Assembly (NCBI RefSeq): GCF_000426065.1
Contig: NZ_AUEQ01000007.1
Location: 434,001-498,000, forward strand
Direction of reading: 5' to 3'
Source of the DNA: Mycobacterium sp. URHD0025
GTDB lineage: Bacteria > Actinomycetota > Actinomycetes > Mycobacteriales > Mycobacteriaceae
DNA: 64,000 nt
Shown piece by piece: positions 28,512-37,721 of the stretch; positions within the stretch are counted from its first letter, which is position 1; each line of letters opens with the position of its first letter. The notes under the pieces are model-generated. The model worked only from the letters and a program-made list of their open reading frames with translations. It did no database searches and had not been told where the DNA came from. Both the position numbers and the translations under genes were made by a program.

Positions 28512-29417
28512 ATGACCGATGGATCGCCGCCTGCCGCCATCGATGCCGTCCCGCTGAGGCATCCGTGGCGCTGGGTGGCGGCGGTGGTCATCGTCATCCT
28601 GCTCGGGCTGTTCGTCTACGGTGCGGCAACCAACGAGGCATACGGGTGGGAGACGTACGCCAAGTACCTCTTCGACCAACGCATTTCGGAAGCCGCCTGG
28701 AACACGTTGCAGTTGACCATCTACTCGATGGCGCTGGCCCTCGTGCTCGGCGTGCTCCTCGCCGTGATGCGGTTGTCGCCCAACCCGGTCCTCAAAGCGG
28801 TGTCGTGGGCCTATCTGTGGATCTTCCGCGGCACACCGATCTACGTGCAGTTGGTGCTGTGGGGCCTGGTGCCCGTGATCTACAGGAACATTCAGCTCGG
28901 CGTACCGTTTGGTCCCACGTTCTTCGAGTTCAGCCTGTCGGATCCGAATGTGTTCTGGCTGGCGGTTCTCGGCTTGGGTCTCAACGAGGCTGCCTATATG
29001 GCCGAGATCATCCGGGCGGGCATCAATTCGGTTCCGGAGGGTCAGGCCGAGGCGTCGGTGGCGCTCGGCATGTCGTGGGGAATGACCATGCGGCGCACTG
29101 TGCTTCCGCAGGCGATGCGGGTGATCATCCCCCCGACGGGCAACGAGTTCATCAGCATGCTGAAGACCACCTCGCTCGTCACCGCCGTGCCCTACAGCTT
29201 CGAGTTGTACGGCCGCTCAAAGGATATCGGGGTTCAGCTGTTCCAGCCCGTGCCGTTGCTACTCGTGGCCTCCACCTGGTACCTGGCGATCACCAGCGTC
29301 CTGATGGTCGGTCAGTACTACCTCGAGCGCTATTACGCGCGCGGCGCATCACGCAAGTTGACCACCAAGCAGCTCGAGGCTCTGGCCAAAGCGCAGATGG
29401 GAGAACCGCATCCATGA
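28512..29417 (+). CDS. Polar amino acid ABC transporter permease (HisM/GlnP type)
   Basis: The 301-residue permease has a long N-terminal part with one extra helix (about residues 18-38) and the HEQRo BPD_transp_1 domain, with the EAA loop reading [33 protein letters not shown]. Only one permease gene is present, so it probably works as a homodimer. The ATG at 28512 is preferred; a GTG at 28491 would overlap the binding-protein gene. The end overlaps the ATPase start by 4 bases. Confidence 0.92.
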   Translation: MTDGSPPAAIDAVPLRHPWRWVAAVVIVILLGLFVYGAATNEAYGWETYAKYLFDQRISEAAWNTLQLTIYSMALALVLGVLLAVMRLSPNPVLKAVSWAYLWIFRGTPIYVQLVLWGLVPVIYRNIQLGVPFGPTFFEFSLSDPNVFWLAVLGLGLNEAAYMAEIIRAGINSVPEGQAEASVALGMSWGMTMRRTVLPQAMRVIIPPTGNEFISMLKTTSLVTAVPYSFELYGRSKDIGVQLFQPVPLLLVASTWYLAITSVLMVGQYYLERYYARGASRKLTTKQLEALAKAQMGEPHP

Positions 29418-30187
29418 CCGCCGCAGCCGAACCGATGGTGCGGGCCGAGAGCGTATGCAAGAGCTTCGGTGCCCTGCACGTTCTCAAGGGCGTCACCCTG
29501 GACGTCGGCAGGGGCGAGGTGCTGTGCATGGTCGGGCCGTCCGGTTCGGGCAAGTCGACATTCCTGCGGTGCATCAATCACCTTGAACAGGTCAACGCCG
29601 GCCGGCTGTACGTCGACGGCGATTTGATCGGTTACCGCGAGCGTGGCGGCAAGTTGCACGAGATGGCGCCGCGCGATGCGGCCAGGCAACGCCGCGACAT
29701 CGGCATGGTGTTCCAGCATTTCAATCTGTTCCCGCACCGCACAGCGCTGGAGAACATCGTCGAGGCGCCGGTTCGCGTCAAGAAGATGAAGAAGGACGCG
29801 GCGCTGGCCCGGGCCAAGGACCTGCTCGATCAGGTGGGTTTGGCCGCCAAGGCCGACGCCTATCCGGCCCAGCTGTCGGGCGGGCAGCAGCAGCGGGTGG
29901 CCATTGCCCGGGCGCTGGCGATGAACCCGAAGCTGATGCTGTTCGACGAGCCGACCTCGGCACTGGATCCCGAGCTCGTCGGCGAGGTGCTCGCGGTGAT
30001 CAAGAAACTCGCGGGCGAGGGCATGACCATGGTGGTGGTGACCCACGAAATGGGTTTCGCCCGTGAGGTCGCCGACAAGCTGGTGTTCATGGACGGCGGC
30101 GTCATCGTGGAGACCGGCCCTCCTCGCGAGGTGATGGCCAACCCCAAACATGAACGCACAAAGGAGTTTCTGTCCAAGGTGATGTAG
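29414..30187 (+). CDS. Polar amino acid ABC transporter ATP-binding protein (GlnQ type)
   Basis: The 257-residue ATPase has Walker [10 protein letters not shown] (about residues 42-50), Q-loop [10 protein letters not shown], signature [15 protein letters not shown], Walker [15 protein letters not shown] and the switch His in [10 protein letters not shown]. All catalytic elements are intact. The ATG overlaps the permease stop, and the gene is followed after 10 bases by a sulfurtransferase gene, probably in the same transcript. Confidence 0.95.
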   Translation: MTAAAEPMVRAESVCKSFGALHVLKGVTLDVGRGEVLCMVGPSGSGKSTFLRCINHLEQVNAGRLYVDGDLIGYRERGGKLHEMAPRDAARQRRDIGMVFQHFNLFPHRTALENIVEAPVRVKKMKKDAALARAKDLLDQVGLAAKADAYPAQLSGGQQQRVAIARALAMNPKLMLFDEPTSALDPELVGEVLAVIKKLAGEGMTMVVVTHEMGFAREVADKLVFMDGGVIVETGPPREVMANPKHERTKEFLSKVM

Positions 30188-30197
30188 CGTCGATCAC

Positions 30198-31052
30198 GTG
30201 GTCTCCACACGAGAAGACGTCTTCGTCACCGTCGGTGAACTACGTGAGCTCATCGCCTCGGGGCATCCGGTTACGGTGCTGGACGTGCGCTGGTCGCTGG
30301 CACAACCTGATGGCGAACAGGCCTACCTGGCCGGTCATCTGCCCGGTGCCGTTTATGTCTCATTGGACGATGAACTGGCAGATCACAAGGTCACGGACCG
30401 TGGTCGCCATCCGCTGCCTTCCGGGTCGGCCCTGCAGGGAGCGGCACGTCGTTGGGGCATGCGCAAGGGCGTCCCCACCGTCGTCTACGACGACTGGAAC
30501 CGCGCCGGATCCGCGCGCGCCTGGTGGGTGCTGTCCGCGGCCGGGATCGAGAACGTCCGCATTCTCGACGGCGGTCTGGCGGCCTGGACCGCCGCCGGCG
30601 GATCCCTGCAGCGCGGCCCCGTAACGCCGGGGCCCGGCGACGTCGACGTGGTCCACACCGACCTCTACCGGGGCGCACTGCGCACCCTCACCGCGGGCGA
30701 GGCGCAGTCCGGCGTCGACGTACTGCTGGACGCGCGGGCACCGGAACGATTCCGCGGAGACAACGAACCCGTCGACCCGGTCGCCGGCCACATCCCCGGG
30801 GCGATCAATCTGCCCAGCACGCAGTTGCTCGCCGAGGACGGCACGTTGTTGCCGGCTGCCCGTCTTCACGCCCTGATCGCCGACCGTGGCGCGGCAGGCG
30901 ATGCCACCGTCGGTACCTACTGCGGTTCAGGGGTCACGGCTGCGCTCGCGGTGGCAGGCTTGGCTGCAGCCGGCGTCGACGCGGCGCTGTATCCGGGGTC
31001 GTGGTCGGAGTGGGCGTCGGATCCGGACCGGCCTGTGGCCAGGGGCGAATAG
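30198..31052 (+). CDS. Thiosulfate/3-mercaptopyruvate sulfurtransferase (two rhodanese domains)
   Basis: The 284-residue protein has two rhodanese domains. The N-terminal one (about residues 8-130, DVRWSLAQPDGEQAYLAGHLPGAVYVSLDDE) is structural; the C-terminal one (about 150-280) has the catalytic Cys in GTYCGSGVTAALA. The CGSGVTA loop is typical of SseA-like mercaptopyruvate sulfurtransferases. It transfers sulfane sulfur to thiol or cyanide acceptors. The start is GTG at 30198, 10 bases after the transporter ATPase, with no strong ribosome binding site. Confidence 0.92.
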   Translation: MVSTREDVFVTVGELRELIASGHPVTVLDVRWSLAQPDGEQAYLAGHLPGAVYVSLDDELADHKVTDRGRHPLPSGSALQGAARRWGMRKGVPTVVYDDWNRAGSARAWWVLSAAGIENVRILDGGLAAWTAAGGSLQRGPVTPGPGDVDVVHTDLYRGALRTLTAGEAQSGVDVLLDARAPERFRGDNEPVDPVAGHIPGAINLPSTQLLAEDGTLLPAARLHALIADRGAAGDATVGTYCGSGVTAALAVAGLAAAGVDAALYPGSWSEWASDPDRPVARGE

Positions 31053-31112
31053 CCGCGCCGACGCGCGAAATCGGTGCTCCCCGGCACTGCCCGGCAACTT
31101 TATGCTGAGCCA

Positions 31113-32273
31113 ATGCAGCGCCGCCCCGACCCGGTCACGCCGTTGTGGCGTGCCGCGCAGATCTTTCGGCTGCTGAGCTGCCTGTACGCGGTGGGGTTTC
31201 AGATCGCGATCAACGACGATCTGGCACGTCCGGTACTCGCCGGGGCGCTGTGCGCGGTACTGATCGCCTGGAGCATTGCGTGTGGGATCGCCTACCTGCA
31301 GGGTTTCGGGCGCCGCCCGGCGTGGGTGACCGCCGAGATCCTGGTGGTCCTGGTCCTCATGCTCTCGACCGAATTGGTTGCGACCGACCACTGGATCGCC
31401 GACAACCAGTCGTGGCCCACCACCTTGTGGGCGACGAACGCCACGATTTCGGCGGCGCTGCAGTTCGGCCCGGTCGGGGGGATGGCGACAGGTCTGGCGG
31501 TGATGGCTGCCGCGGCCACCTTGAAGGGCTATGTCAGCGTCAACCTGGGCCGCAACGCCACCATCGTCATCGAGCTTGCGGTGGGACTGGCGGTGGGCAT
31601 GGCCGCCCAGACGGCGCGTCGTGCGCACGCCGAGTTGGAGCAGGCGGTCCGGTTGGCCGCGTCGTTGGAAGAACGAGAACGGCTGTCCCGCCGGGTACAC
31701 GACGGCGCCATTCAGGTGTTGGCCCTGGTGTCACGGCGCGGACGTGAAATCGGTGGCGAGACAGCTCAATTGGCAGAGTTGGCCGGGGAGCAGGAGAGGG
31801 CGCTACGCAGGTTGGTCAGCGCTCGCGACCCGGAGGTGCGCACCGGAGGGGCTGTCGACATCGGCGCGCTGCTGCGGGCCCGCGCCTCGGATCGGATTTC
31901 GGTCAGTCTGCCGGCAGATCCGGTGCTGCTCGATCACGAGGCTGCAGATGAGTTGCTCGCCGCGGCGAGCAATGCCCTGGACAACGCGACCGCGCACGCG
32001 GGGCCAGATGCCCGGGTTTTCGTGCTGTTGGAAGACCTGGGGGATTCGGTGACGGTGAGTATCCGCGACGACGGCGTGGGCATCGGCGCCGGGCGGCTTG
32101 CCGAGGCGGTCCGTGAAGGACATGTGGGGATCTCGAAATCGATTGTGGGCCGGATGGATTGGTTGGGCGGGCAGGCCCAGTTGCACACCGCGCCGGGTTG
32201 CGGCACGGAATGGGAGCTGACGCTGCCCCGCTCGTCCGCAGGGCGTTCCGCGCTCGAGGAGGGACAGCGATGA
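31113..32273 (+). CDS. Membrane sensor histidine kinase (NarL-type partner, MacS-like)
   Basis: The 386-residue kinase has about five N-terminal membrane helices (residues 12-170), a short coiled segment and a HisKA_3 dimerization box RLSRRVHDGAIQVLALV with the phospho-accepting His at residue 196. The ATPase domain shows the N box AASNALDNATAHA, the G1 box DDGVGIG and a final GCGTEWELTLP. The signal is unknown; the lack of an extracytoplasmic domain suggests membrane or internal sensing. The ATG at 31113 is used. It overlaps the response regulator by 4 bases. Confidence 0.9.
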   Translation: MQRRPDPVTPLWRAAQIFRLLSCLYAVGFQIAINDDLARPVLAGALCAVLIAWSIACGIAYLQGFGRRPAWVTAEILVVLVLMLSTELVATDHWIADNQSWPTTLWATNATISAALQFGPVGGMATGLAVMAAAATLKGYVSVNLGRNATIVIELAVGLAVGMAAQTARRAHAELEQAVRLAASLEERERLSRRVHDGAIQVLALVSRRGREIGGETAQLAELAGEQERALRRLVSARDPEVRTGGAVDIGALLRARASDRISVSLPADPVLLDHEAADELLAAASNALDNATAHAGPDARVFVLLEDLGDSVTVSIRDDGVGIGAGRLAEAVREGHVGISKSIVGRMDWLGGQAQLHTAPGCGTEWELTLPRSSAGRSALEEGQR

Positions 32274-32920
32274 CCGAGGCACTGACCGTGATGGTCGTCG
32301 ACGATCACCCGATCTGGCGCGATGCGGTGGCACGCGATCTGGCCGATGAGGGCTTCGATGTGGTGGCCACAGCCGACGGCGTCGATTCGGCGCGAAGGCG
32401 GGCTGGTGTGGTGTTGCCCGATGTGGTGGTGATGGACATGAGCTTGTCCGACGGCAGCGGCGCCACGGCCACCGCTGAGGTACTCACGGTGTCGCCGTCG
32501 TCGCGGGTGCTGGTGCTCTCGGCCTCCGACGAGCGCGACGATGTCCTGGAAGCGGTGAAGGCCGGAGCCACCGGATATTTGGTGAAGAGCGCGTCGAAAG
32601 TCGAGCTGACGGCGGCGGTGCGGGCCACCGCGGCGGGGCGCGCGGTGTTCACCCCGGGCCTGGCCGGACTGGTACTGGGGGAGTACCGGCGTATCGCGCA
32701 GCGGCCGGACGACGGCCCGGCCACTCCGAGCCTGACCGAGCGCGAGACCGAGGTGCTGCGCTACGTGGCAAAAGGGTTGACGGCCAAGCAGATCGCCACG
32801 CGCCTGTCATTGAGCCACCGTACGGTCGAGAACCACGTCCAGGCCACGTTCCGCAAGTTGCAGGTTGCCAACCGTGTCGAATTGGCCCGCTATGCCATCG
32901 AACACGGCCTCGACGAGTAG
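32270..32920 (+). CDS. Response regulator, NarL/FixJ family
   Basis: The 216-residue protein has a receiver domain (residues 5-120) with acidic pocket DD (11-12), phosphorylation site Asp56 in VVVMDMSLSDG and the conserved Lys in GYLVKSAS, then a LuxR-type helix-turn-helix (about 148-210: LTERETEVLRYVAKGLTAKQIA, SHRTVENHV). It should be phosphorylated by the kinase encoded just upstream, whose stop codon it overlaps. Target genes are not known. Confidence 0.94.
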   Translation: MTEALTVMVVDDHPIWRDAVARDLADEGFDVVATADGVDSARRRAGVVLPDVVVMDMSLSDGSGATATAEVLTVSPSSRVLVLSASDERDDVLEAVKAGATGYLVKSASKVELTAAVRATAAGRAVFTPGLAGLVLGEYRRIAQRPDDGPATPSLTERETEVLRYVAKGLTAKQIATRLSLSHRTVENHVQATFRKLQVANRVELARYAIEHGLDE

Positions 32921-32963
32921 TCCTACTCATCACGGCAGCCGGGTTTGTTGCCACGATGGCCAC

Positions 32964-34736
32964 ATGAGCGAACCTCATCGCGTTGTGATGGCCAGGATGT
33001 CGTCCGACCTCGCTGCGATCTCGGCATATGTGAACCGGGTTTCGGCGGACCTGGCGGAGTTGCACCGGACGTTCGAGCAGGCGCCCGTCCCACCGCCATT
33101 GCCTGCGCCTCCAACGATGTCGACGCCGTGGGTGGCTGCGGTCCCGTCGGTGCCGCAACAGCCCGTCGCCGCGCCTCGCCGGGAACGTTCGGAAGGCTGG
33201 ATCGGCAAGGCGCTCGCGGTTGCCGGGGTGACGGTGACGCTCACCGGTGTGGTGCTGCTGCTCGTCCTGGCGGCGCAGGCGGGCATCCTGCGGCCGGAGT
33301 TCCGGGTGGCCGCGGGTGCCGTCCTGGCCGTGGGGCTGCTCGGTGTCGGATGGCGGTTGCATCGCCGGACGGGCGGACGAGTCGGTGCGATCGCAGTGGC
33401 GGCGACCGGTGTCGCCGCCGCATACATCGACGTGATCGCCGTGACGACGATCTATGACTGGGTAACGGCGCCGGTCGGTCTGGCGTCGGCCGCGGCGATC
33501 GGTGCGTGCGGCCTGACGCTGGCACGGCGGTGGAACTCCGAACCTCTTGCTCTTTTGGTGCTGCTGCCGCTGATCGCCCTGGCTCCCGTGGTCACCGACG
33601 GGGTGACACTGCTGTTGATCGGATTCATGCTGGCCTTGTCGGCCGCCGCGCTCCCGGCGCAGCTCGGACGGGACTGGCTGCGCTTGCACGCCGCGCGCGT
33701 CGCGGCACCCACATTGCCGCTTGTGATGGCACTGGGGGCGGCGTCGATCAATGGCAGGCATGACCTCATGCTCGCGCTGACCTGCGGACTTGCGGCTGTG
33801 CTGGCGTTGACGGGTGGGCTGCTGGTCCTGCGATCGACCACCAATCCGGCGGCGACGGCAATCCTGACGGCGGTAGGTGTCCTCCCGGTGCTCAGTGTGG
33901 CCGCTGCCGTAGACCGTGCCATTGCCGCGCTGCTGGCAGCGGCGCTGGCAGCTGCCTTGGTGGCGATCGTGGCCCTCGGCGAGCGGGTGCCGGGCCTGAG
34001 CCTCGTGGTCCGCCAGGTGTGGTCGGTCCTCGCGGCCGCGGCCGCACTGATCGCTGTGCTGGTGGCCTTCGACGGTCCCGTGGCCGGTCCGGTGCTGTTG
34101 GCGATGGCCACGGTGGTCGCAATCGCCGGACGTCGTCGTGGCGTGACGCGGTGGATCGCGGTCGGCCTGGCCGTGGCCGGGGGCATGATCTACCTTGATG
34201 TGGCCGGTCCCGAAACCCTGCTGGATGCCACGGAACTATCTGTCGGCCTTACGGTTTCGGTGCTCATCGGCAGCTTCCTGGCGATCGCCGCGGCCGCTGC
34301 CATCGCATGGGCATTCTCGGCCGACGGCGAGGCCGATCATGAGGTGGGGCGGTTGGTGTGGGTGTTCGCCGCCGTGGCAGCCGGGTACGCGGTCACGATG
34401 TTCACCGTCACGGCCGGCGTTGTCGTCGGCGGTACGGGTGCCGGGTTCTTCGCCGGCCACATGGCAGCGACGATCTGCTGGATCGCCGTGGCGGCCGGAC
34501 TGCTCGGTCACGCGGGGCGTCGTCCCCGAGAGCAGCGTTCGCTGCCGATCGGCGGTGGGATGGCGCTCGTCGCCGCGGCCATGGCGAAACTGTTCCTTTT
34601 CGACCTGGGCACGCTCGACGGGATGTTCCGGGTTGCGGTGTTCATCGTCGTCGGACTGGCTCTGCTGGGCATGGGCGCGGCATACGCGCGGCTGCTCAAC
34701 CAGCAGGATCGCGCTGTCGATGGGCAGCCGTTGTGA
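32964..34736 (+). CDS. DUF2339 multi-pass membrane protein
   Basis: The 590-residue protein has a polar N terminus with a predicted coiled-coil stretch (SSDLAAISAYVNRVSADLAELHRTF) and a Pro-rich linker, then roughly 16 or more hydrophobic helices from residue 75 onward. It fits the DUF2339 family, whose function is unknown. The ATG at 32964 is chosen because the longer frame to 32865 overlaps the response regulator. It is 43 bases after the two-component pair and may be its target or simply a neighbour. Confidence 0.85.
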   Translation: MSEPHRVVMARMSSDLAAISAYVNRVSADLAELHRTFEQAPVPPPLPAPPTMSTPWVAAVPSVPQQPVAAPRRERSEGWIGKALAVAGVTVTLTGVVLLLVLAAQAGILRPEFRVAAGAVLAVGLLGVGWRLHRRTGGRVGAIAVAATGVAAAYIDVIAVTTIYDWVTAPVGLASAAAIGACGLTLARRWNSEPLALLVLLPLIALAPVVTDGVTLLLIGFMLALSAAALPAQLGRDWLRLHAARVAAPTLPLVMALGAASINGRHDLMLALTCGLAAVLALTGGLLVLRSTTNPAATAILTAVGVLPVLSVAAAVDRAIAALLAAALAAALVAIVALGERVPGLSLVVRQVWSVLAAAAALIAVLVAFDGPVAGPVLLAMATVVAIAGRRRGVTRWIAVGLAVAGGMIYLDVAGPETLLDATELSVGLTVSVLIGSFLAIAAAAAIAWAFSADGEADHEVGRLVWVFAAVAAGYAVTMFTVTAGVVVGGTGAGFFAGHMAATICWIAVAAGLLGHAGRRPREQRSLPIGGGMALVAAAMAKLFLFDLGTLDGMFRVAVFIVVGLALLGMGAAYARLLNQQDRAVDGQPL

Positions 34737-34757
34737 GCCCGGGCACAGAATCCATTA

Positions 34758-34774
34758 TCTGGATTGATTCCAGA
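34758..34774. promoter_or_regulatory. Palindrome upstream of dps, possible FurA-type operator
   Basis: TCTGGA (34758-34763) and TCCAGA (34769-34774) form a perfect 6-base inverted repeat around TTGAT, set in an A/T-rich patch unlike the surrounding DNA. The sequence TTGATTCCAGAAT resembles, from memory, the AT-rich FurA-binding sequence before mycobacterial furA-katG. It ends 21 bases before the dps ATG. Operator status is inference. Confidence 0.45.
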
Positions 34775-34795
34775 ATAGGACGCGTTGTGCATGGC

Positions 34796-35281
34796 ATGAG
34801 TACACGTCGAAACGAATCCGAAATCCAGGGTTTCCAGGCCGCACCGGAGCTCGGCGGCCATCTGCAGGAGGTGCTCGTCGACCTGATCGAGCTCGGGCTG
34901 CAGGGCAAGCAGGCGCATTGGAATGTCGTCGGCACGAACTTCCGGGATCTACACCTCCAGCTCGACGAAGTCGTCGATTTCGCCAGGGAGGGCAGCGACA
35001 CGATCGCTGAACGGATGCGTGCGTTGGACGCCGTCCCAGACGGTCGGTCGGACACCGTCGTAGCGAGCACGACGCTTCCGGAGTTCCCCGCCTACGAGCG
35101 GAGCACCGGCGAGGTGGTCGACCTCATCACCACGCGGATCTACGCGACGGTGGGCACGCTGCGCGAGGTGCACGATGCGGTGGATGCCCACGATCCCACC
35201 ACCGCCGACATCCTGCACCAGCTCATCGAGGGTCTGGAGAAGCTGGCGTGGCTGATCAAGTCGGAGAACCGCAAGGTCTAA
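34796..35281 (+). CDS. Dps-type ferritin, DNA-binding protein from starved cells (Dps2-like)
   Basis: Dps proteins form 12-subunit shells that oxidize and store iron and shield DNA from peroxide. The 161-residue protein has the four-helix bundle with the inter-subunit ferroxidase motif: His in GKQAHWNVVGTNFRDLHLQLDEVVDFARE, with the Asp and Glu further on, and DTIAERMRALDAVPDGRSDTV. It is very close to what I recall of M. smegmatis Dps2. The N terminus is short and polar with Arg residues. The ATG at 34796 is used; a GTG three codons upstream is possible. The 3' end overlaps the convergent cyclase gene by 4 bases. Confidence 0.93.
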   Translation: MSTRRNESEIQGFQAAPELGGHLQEVLVDLIELGLQGKQAHWNVVGTNFRDLHLQLDEVVDFAREGSDTIAERMRALDAVPDGRSDTVVASTTLPEFPAYERSTGEVVDLITTRIYATVGTLREVHDAVDAHDPTTADILHQLIEGLEKLAWLIKSENRKV

Positions 35282-36573
35282 ACGCCGGCAGGCGGCACGA
35301 CGGAGGCGGCACGCGGCGGGCCCGGATTTTCCAGCCCGGCAAGTGCCGCCTCGTCGTCGCGGCGCCCGACCAGGTACCAGGTGTGCATGAGCCCTTTGCC
35401 CTTGATCTCCACATCGCCACGTTCCTCGAGCACGAATGAGTGACAGATCCGGTCATAGACGTTCTGCGGCACCTGAATTCGGCCGGCGATGTCGGTGGTC
35501 TCCATACGCGAGGCGACGTTGACGGCGTCACCCCAGACGTCGTAGAAGAACTTGCGGGCTCCGACCACTCCGGCCACCACGGGCCCGGCCGCCAGGCCGA
35601 TCCGCAACGGCACGGCACGCCCACGCGGATCTTTCAGGTCGGCGACGGCCTCGGCGAGGTCGAGGGCCAGGCACGCCAGCGCCTCGATGTGATCGGTCCG
35701 CGGCTTGGGTACGCCGGCCACCACCATGTAGGAATCACCGCTGGTCTTCACCTTCTCCAGACCGTGGCGATCCACCAGCGCATCGAGATCGGTATACAGC
35801 CGGTCCAGGAAGCGGACCAGATCGGTCGGGGTCAGATCGCTGGCCCGTTCGGTGTACCCGGCGATATCGGCGAACAGGATCGACGCGTCGTCGTAGTTGT
35901 CGGCGATGATCGTGCGTGACGGTTCCTTCAGTCGCTGGGCGATCGTGGCGGGCAGAATATTGGCCAACAGTTGCTCGGATCGTTGGTATTCGGCTTCCAT
36001 CGCCTGTTCGGCCCGAGCGATCTCACGTAACGACATCCAGACAGTGGCAAACACCATCACTCCGGCTGAGACCGCCGAAAGGACGAAGCCCGCCGTCAGC
36101 GCCCACGATGGCCCCAGCCCGCGATCGTTGGGGACCAGGATTTCCAGCACGATCGCGGCGCCCACTGCCAGCGCGGCCAACGTCCCCGCCAGCACGATGC
36201 GCTCGATTCCCAACACCAGCACCGCCAGCGACGCCGCCACGACGAAGTAGAACTGCAATCCCGAACCGGTCCCGACGGCGAAGCACATGGTCGACACCGA
36301 TGCGTAGGCGAACAGGAAGAACGCCAGCGGCGCGATGAGCTCACCGAACCGGTAGAGCAGCGGCACCAGCAGGAACAGCGCGGCGGATCCGAGGTTGACG
36401 AATCCGAACCGCCACATGGGCCCGCCGAGGACCAGTTGGAAGATTCCGAACCCTCCCGACACCGCGGCCGCGATCCACGTCGCGATGGTCAGTACGCGCA
36501 AACGGCTCGACACGCTCTCGGCGTAGTGCCGGGTGCGGGCCGGTACGCGGTTGTTCAGCGCCATCTCGGGCAT
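35278..36573 (-). CDS. cya: Membrane class III adenylate cyclase (Rv1625c type)
   Basis: The enzyme makes cAMP from ATP. The 431-residue protein has six membrane helices (about residues 25-205) and a C-terminal class III cyclase domain that acts as a homodimer. Key residues are present: metal-binding Asp in ILFADIAGYTERAS and the Asp in TSGDSYMVV, substrate-specifying Lys in GLEKVKTSGDSY, and Asp, Asn and Arg in YDVWGDAVNVASRM. The ATG at 36573 gives MPEMALNNRVPARTRHYAESV, close to Rv1625c in length and sequence; the longer frame to 36810 overlaps the divergent secreted-protein gene. The M. tuberculosis order breaks here: no pdtaR (Rv1626) follows. Confidence 0.94.
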   Translation of the reverse strand: MPEMALNNRVPARTRHYAESVSSRLRVLTIATWIAAAVSGGFGIFQLVLGGPMWRFGFVNLGSAALFLLVPLLYRFGELIAPLAFFLFAYASVSTMCFAVGTGSGLQFYFVVAASLAVLVLGIERIVLAGTLAALAVGAAIVLEILVPNDRGLGPSWALTAGFVLSAVSAGVMVFATVWMSLREIARAEQAMEAEYQRSEQLLANILPATIAQRLKEPSRTIIADNYDDASILFADIAGYTERASDLTPTDLVRFLDRLYTDLDALVDRHGLEKVKTSGDSYMVVAGVPKPRTDHIEALACLALDLAEAVADLKDPRGRAVPLRIGLAAGPVVAGVVGARKFFYDVWGDAVNVASRMETTDIAGRIQVPQNVYDRICHSFVLEERGDVEIKGKGLMHTWYLVGRRDDEAALAGLENPGPPRAASVVPPAGV

Positions 36574-36767
36574 GCACACCGAGCGGCGGAACTCGCTGAC
36601 CACCACCGACAAAGGGTATCGCCGTCGACCACCTGACCGGTCGACATTGGCCGTGCTGCTTGCAGGAGCAATCCAGCAAACCTTGTCTGGCATCGGTATG
36701 TCACAATGGGAACTTGTTCCAGTGAGCGCGGTATTGTGCCGCCGATCTCTTCCGGGGGGATCTTTTC

Positions 36768-37721
36768 GTGGACCGGTCATGGGTGCGCAGCACCGCAGCT
36801 GGCTGTGCAATCGCTTGTGGCGCCATGGTGGCCGGACCAGGGACGGTCGGCACCGCGGTGGCCTCGGCCGATCTGTTCGGAATCGACGTCGATGTCCTGC
36901 ACATCTTCGATCACAAGCAAAAGAAGAAGAAGTCCGATCACGGCGCCAAGGTCGGCGCCCAGCGCAACGGCGGGTCGCGGAAATCCAATGGGAGTCTCGG
37001 TGGACCCAATGCGTCTACGGGATCCAATGCGTCATCCGGGCCGAAGGTCAAGGTGGGTGCCGGCGAGCCGTCGGCGCCGGCAGCCCGTTCGGCGTCGACC
37101 GAACAGGCTCCGCAGTCGGCGCGTGTCGCGGGCGCGGCCGAGCAGGCTCCCACTGCGGCGATAACCACCGGCGGCAGCGCCGCGGCACCACAGGCGCCGT
37201 CGGCTGTCGTGTCCGGTGGCGGCGGCGGAGGAGCCCCGACTGGCGGCAATGTGGGCAGGGCCCCGAATCTCGCGCCGGTGCCCACCGCCCCGAGCAGCCG
37301 GAAGATCGTCATCCGGTCCACCCCGCCGAAGGCGCCGGCAGCTCCGGCTCCGGCGGCGTCGAGCGCTCCTGCCGCACCGGCACCGGTGGTCGTTCCCGCG
37401 GTACCGGTCATCGCGGCCCCGGCACCCTCGGCACCCTCGGCACCGCCGGTTGGTGCGCCTCCGGCAGCGCCAAGCGCGCCGAGCGCTCCCGCACCTCAGT
37501 CCGAACCTCCGGCGGCACAGCCACTTTCGGTGCCGGCGTCCTTTCGGATCGGTTATGCCGACTACCTGCGTACGGCCAGCACTTCCGACCTGCTGTTCGC
37601 CGTGCTGCCCGGCCTCGGCGGCATGGTGTTGATGACGGCGGCCGGCGGTGTGGCCGGTTTCCGTCAGGCTCGTGCTGCGCAGACCCTGCCGTCACCGCAG
37701 ATCGCCCGATTCCTGCCCTGA
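36768..37721 (+). CDS. Secreted Ala/Pro-rich protein with C-terminal membrane segment
   Basis: The 317-residue protein is not recognised as a characterised family. It has an N-terminal signal peptide with probable cleavage after AVASA (about residues 30-34), a Lys-rich patch HKQKKKKSDHGAK, a low-complexity Ala/Pro/Ser/Gly region (about 75-255), then a folded-looking SFRIGYADYLRTASTSDLLF segment and a hydrophobic stretch (about 280-300) followed by Arg residues, which looks like a C-terminal membrane anchor. The GTG at 36768 follows GGGGGGA. It is divergent from cya and precedes the mmpS4-mmpL4 genes after 505 bases. A role in the cell envelope is likely but unproven. Confidence 0.75.
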   Translation: MDRSWVRSTAAGCAIACGAMVAGPGTVGTAVASADLFGIDVDVLHIFDHKQKKKKSDHGAKVGAQRNGGSRKSNGSLGGPNASTGSNASSGPKVKVGAGEPSAPAARSASTEQAPQSARVAGAAEQAPTAAITTGGSAAAPQAPSAVVSGGGGGGAPTGGNVGRAPNLAPVPTAPSSRKIVIRSTPPKAPAAPAPAASSAPAAPAPVVVPAVPVIAAPAPSAPSAPPVGAPPAAPSAPSAPAPQSEPPAAQPLSVPASFRIGYADYLRTASTSDLLFAVLPGLGGMVLMTAAGGVAGFRQARAAQTLPSPQIARFLP

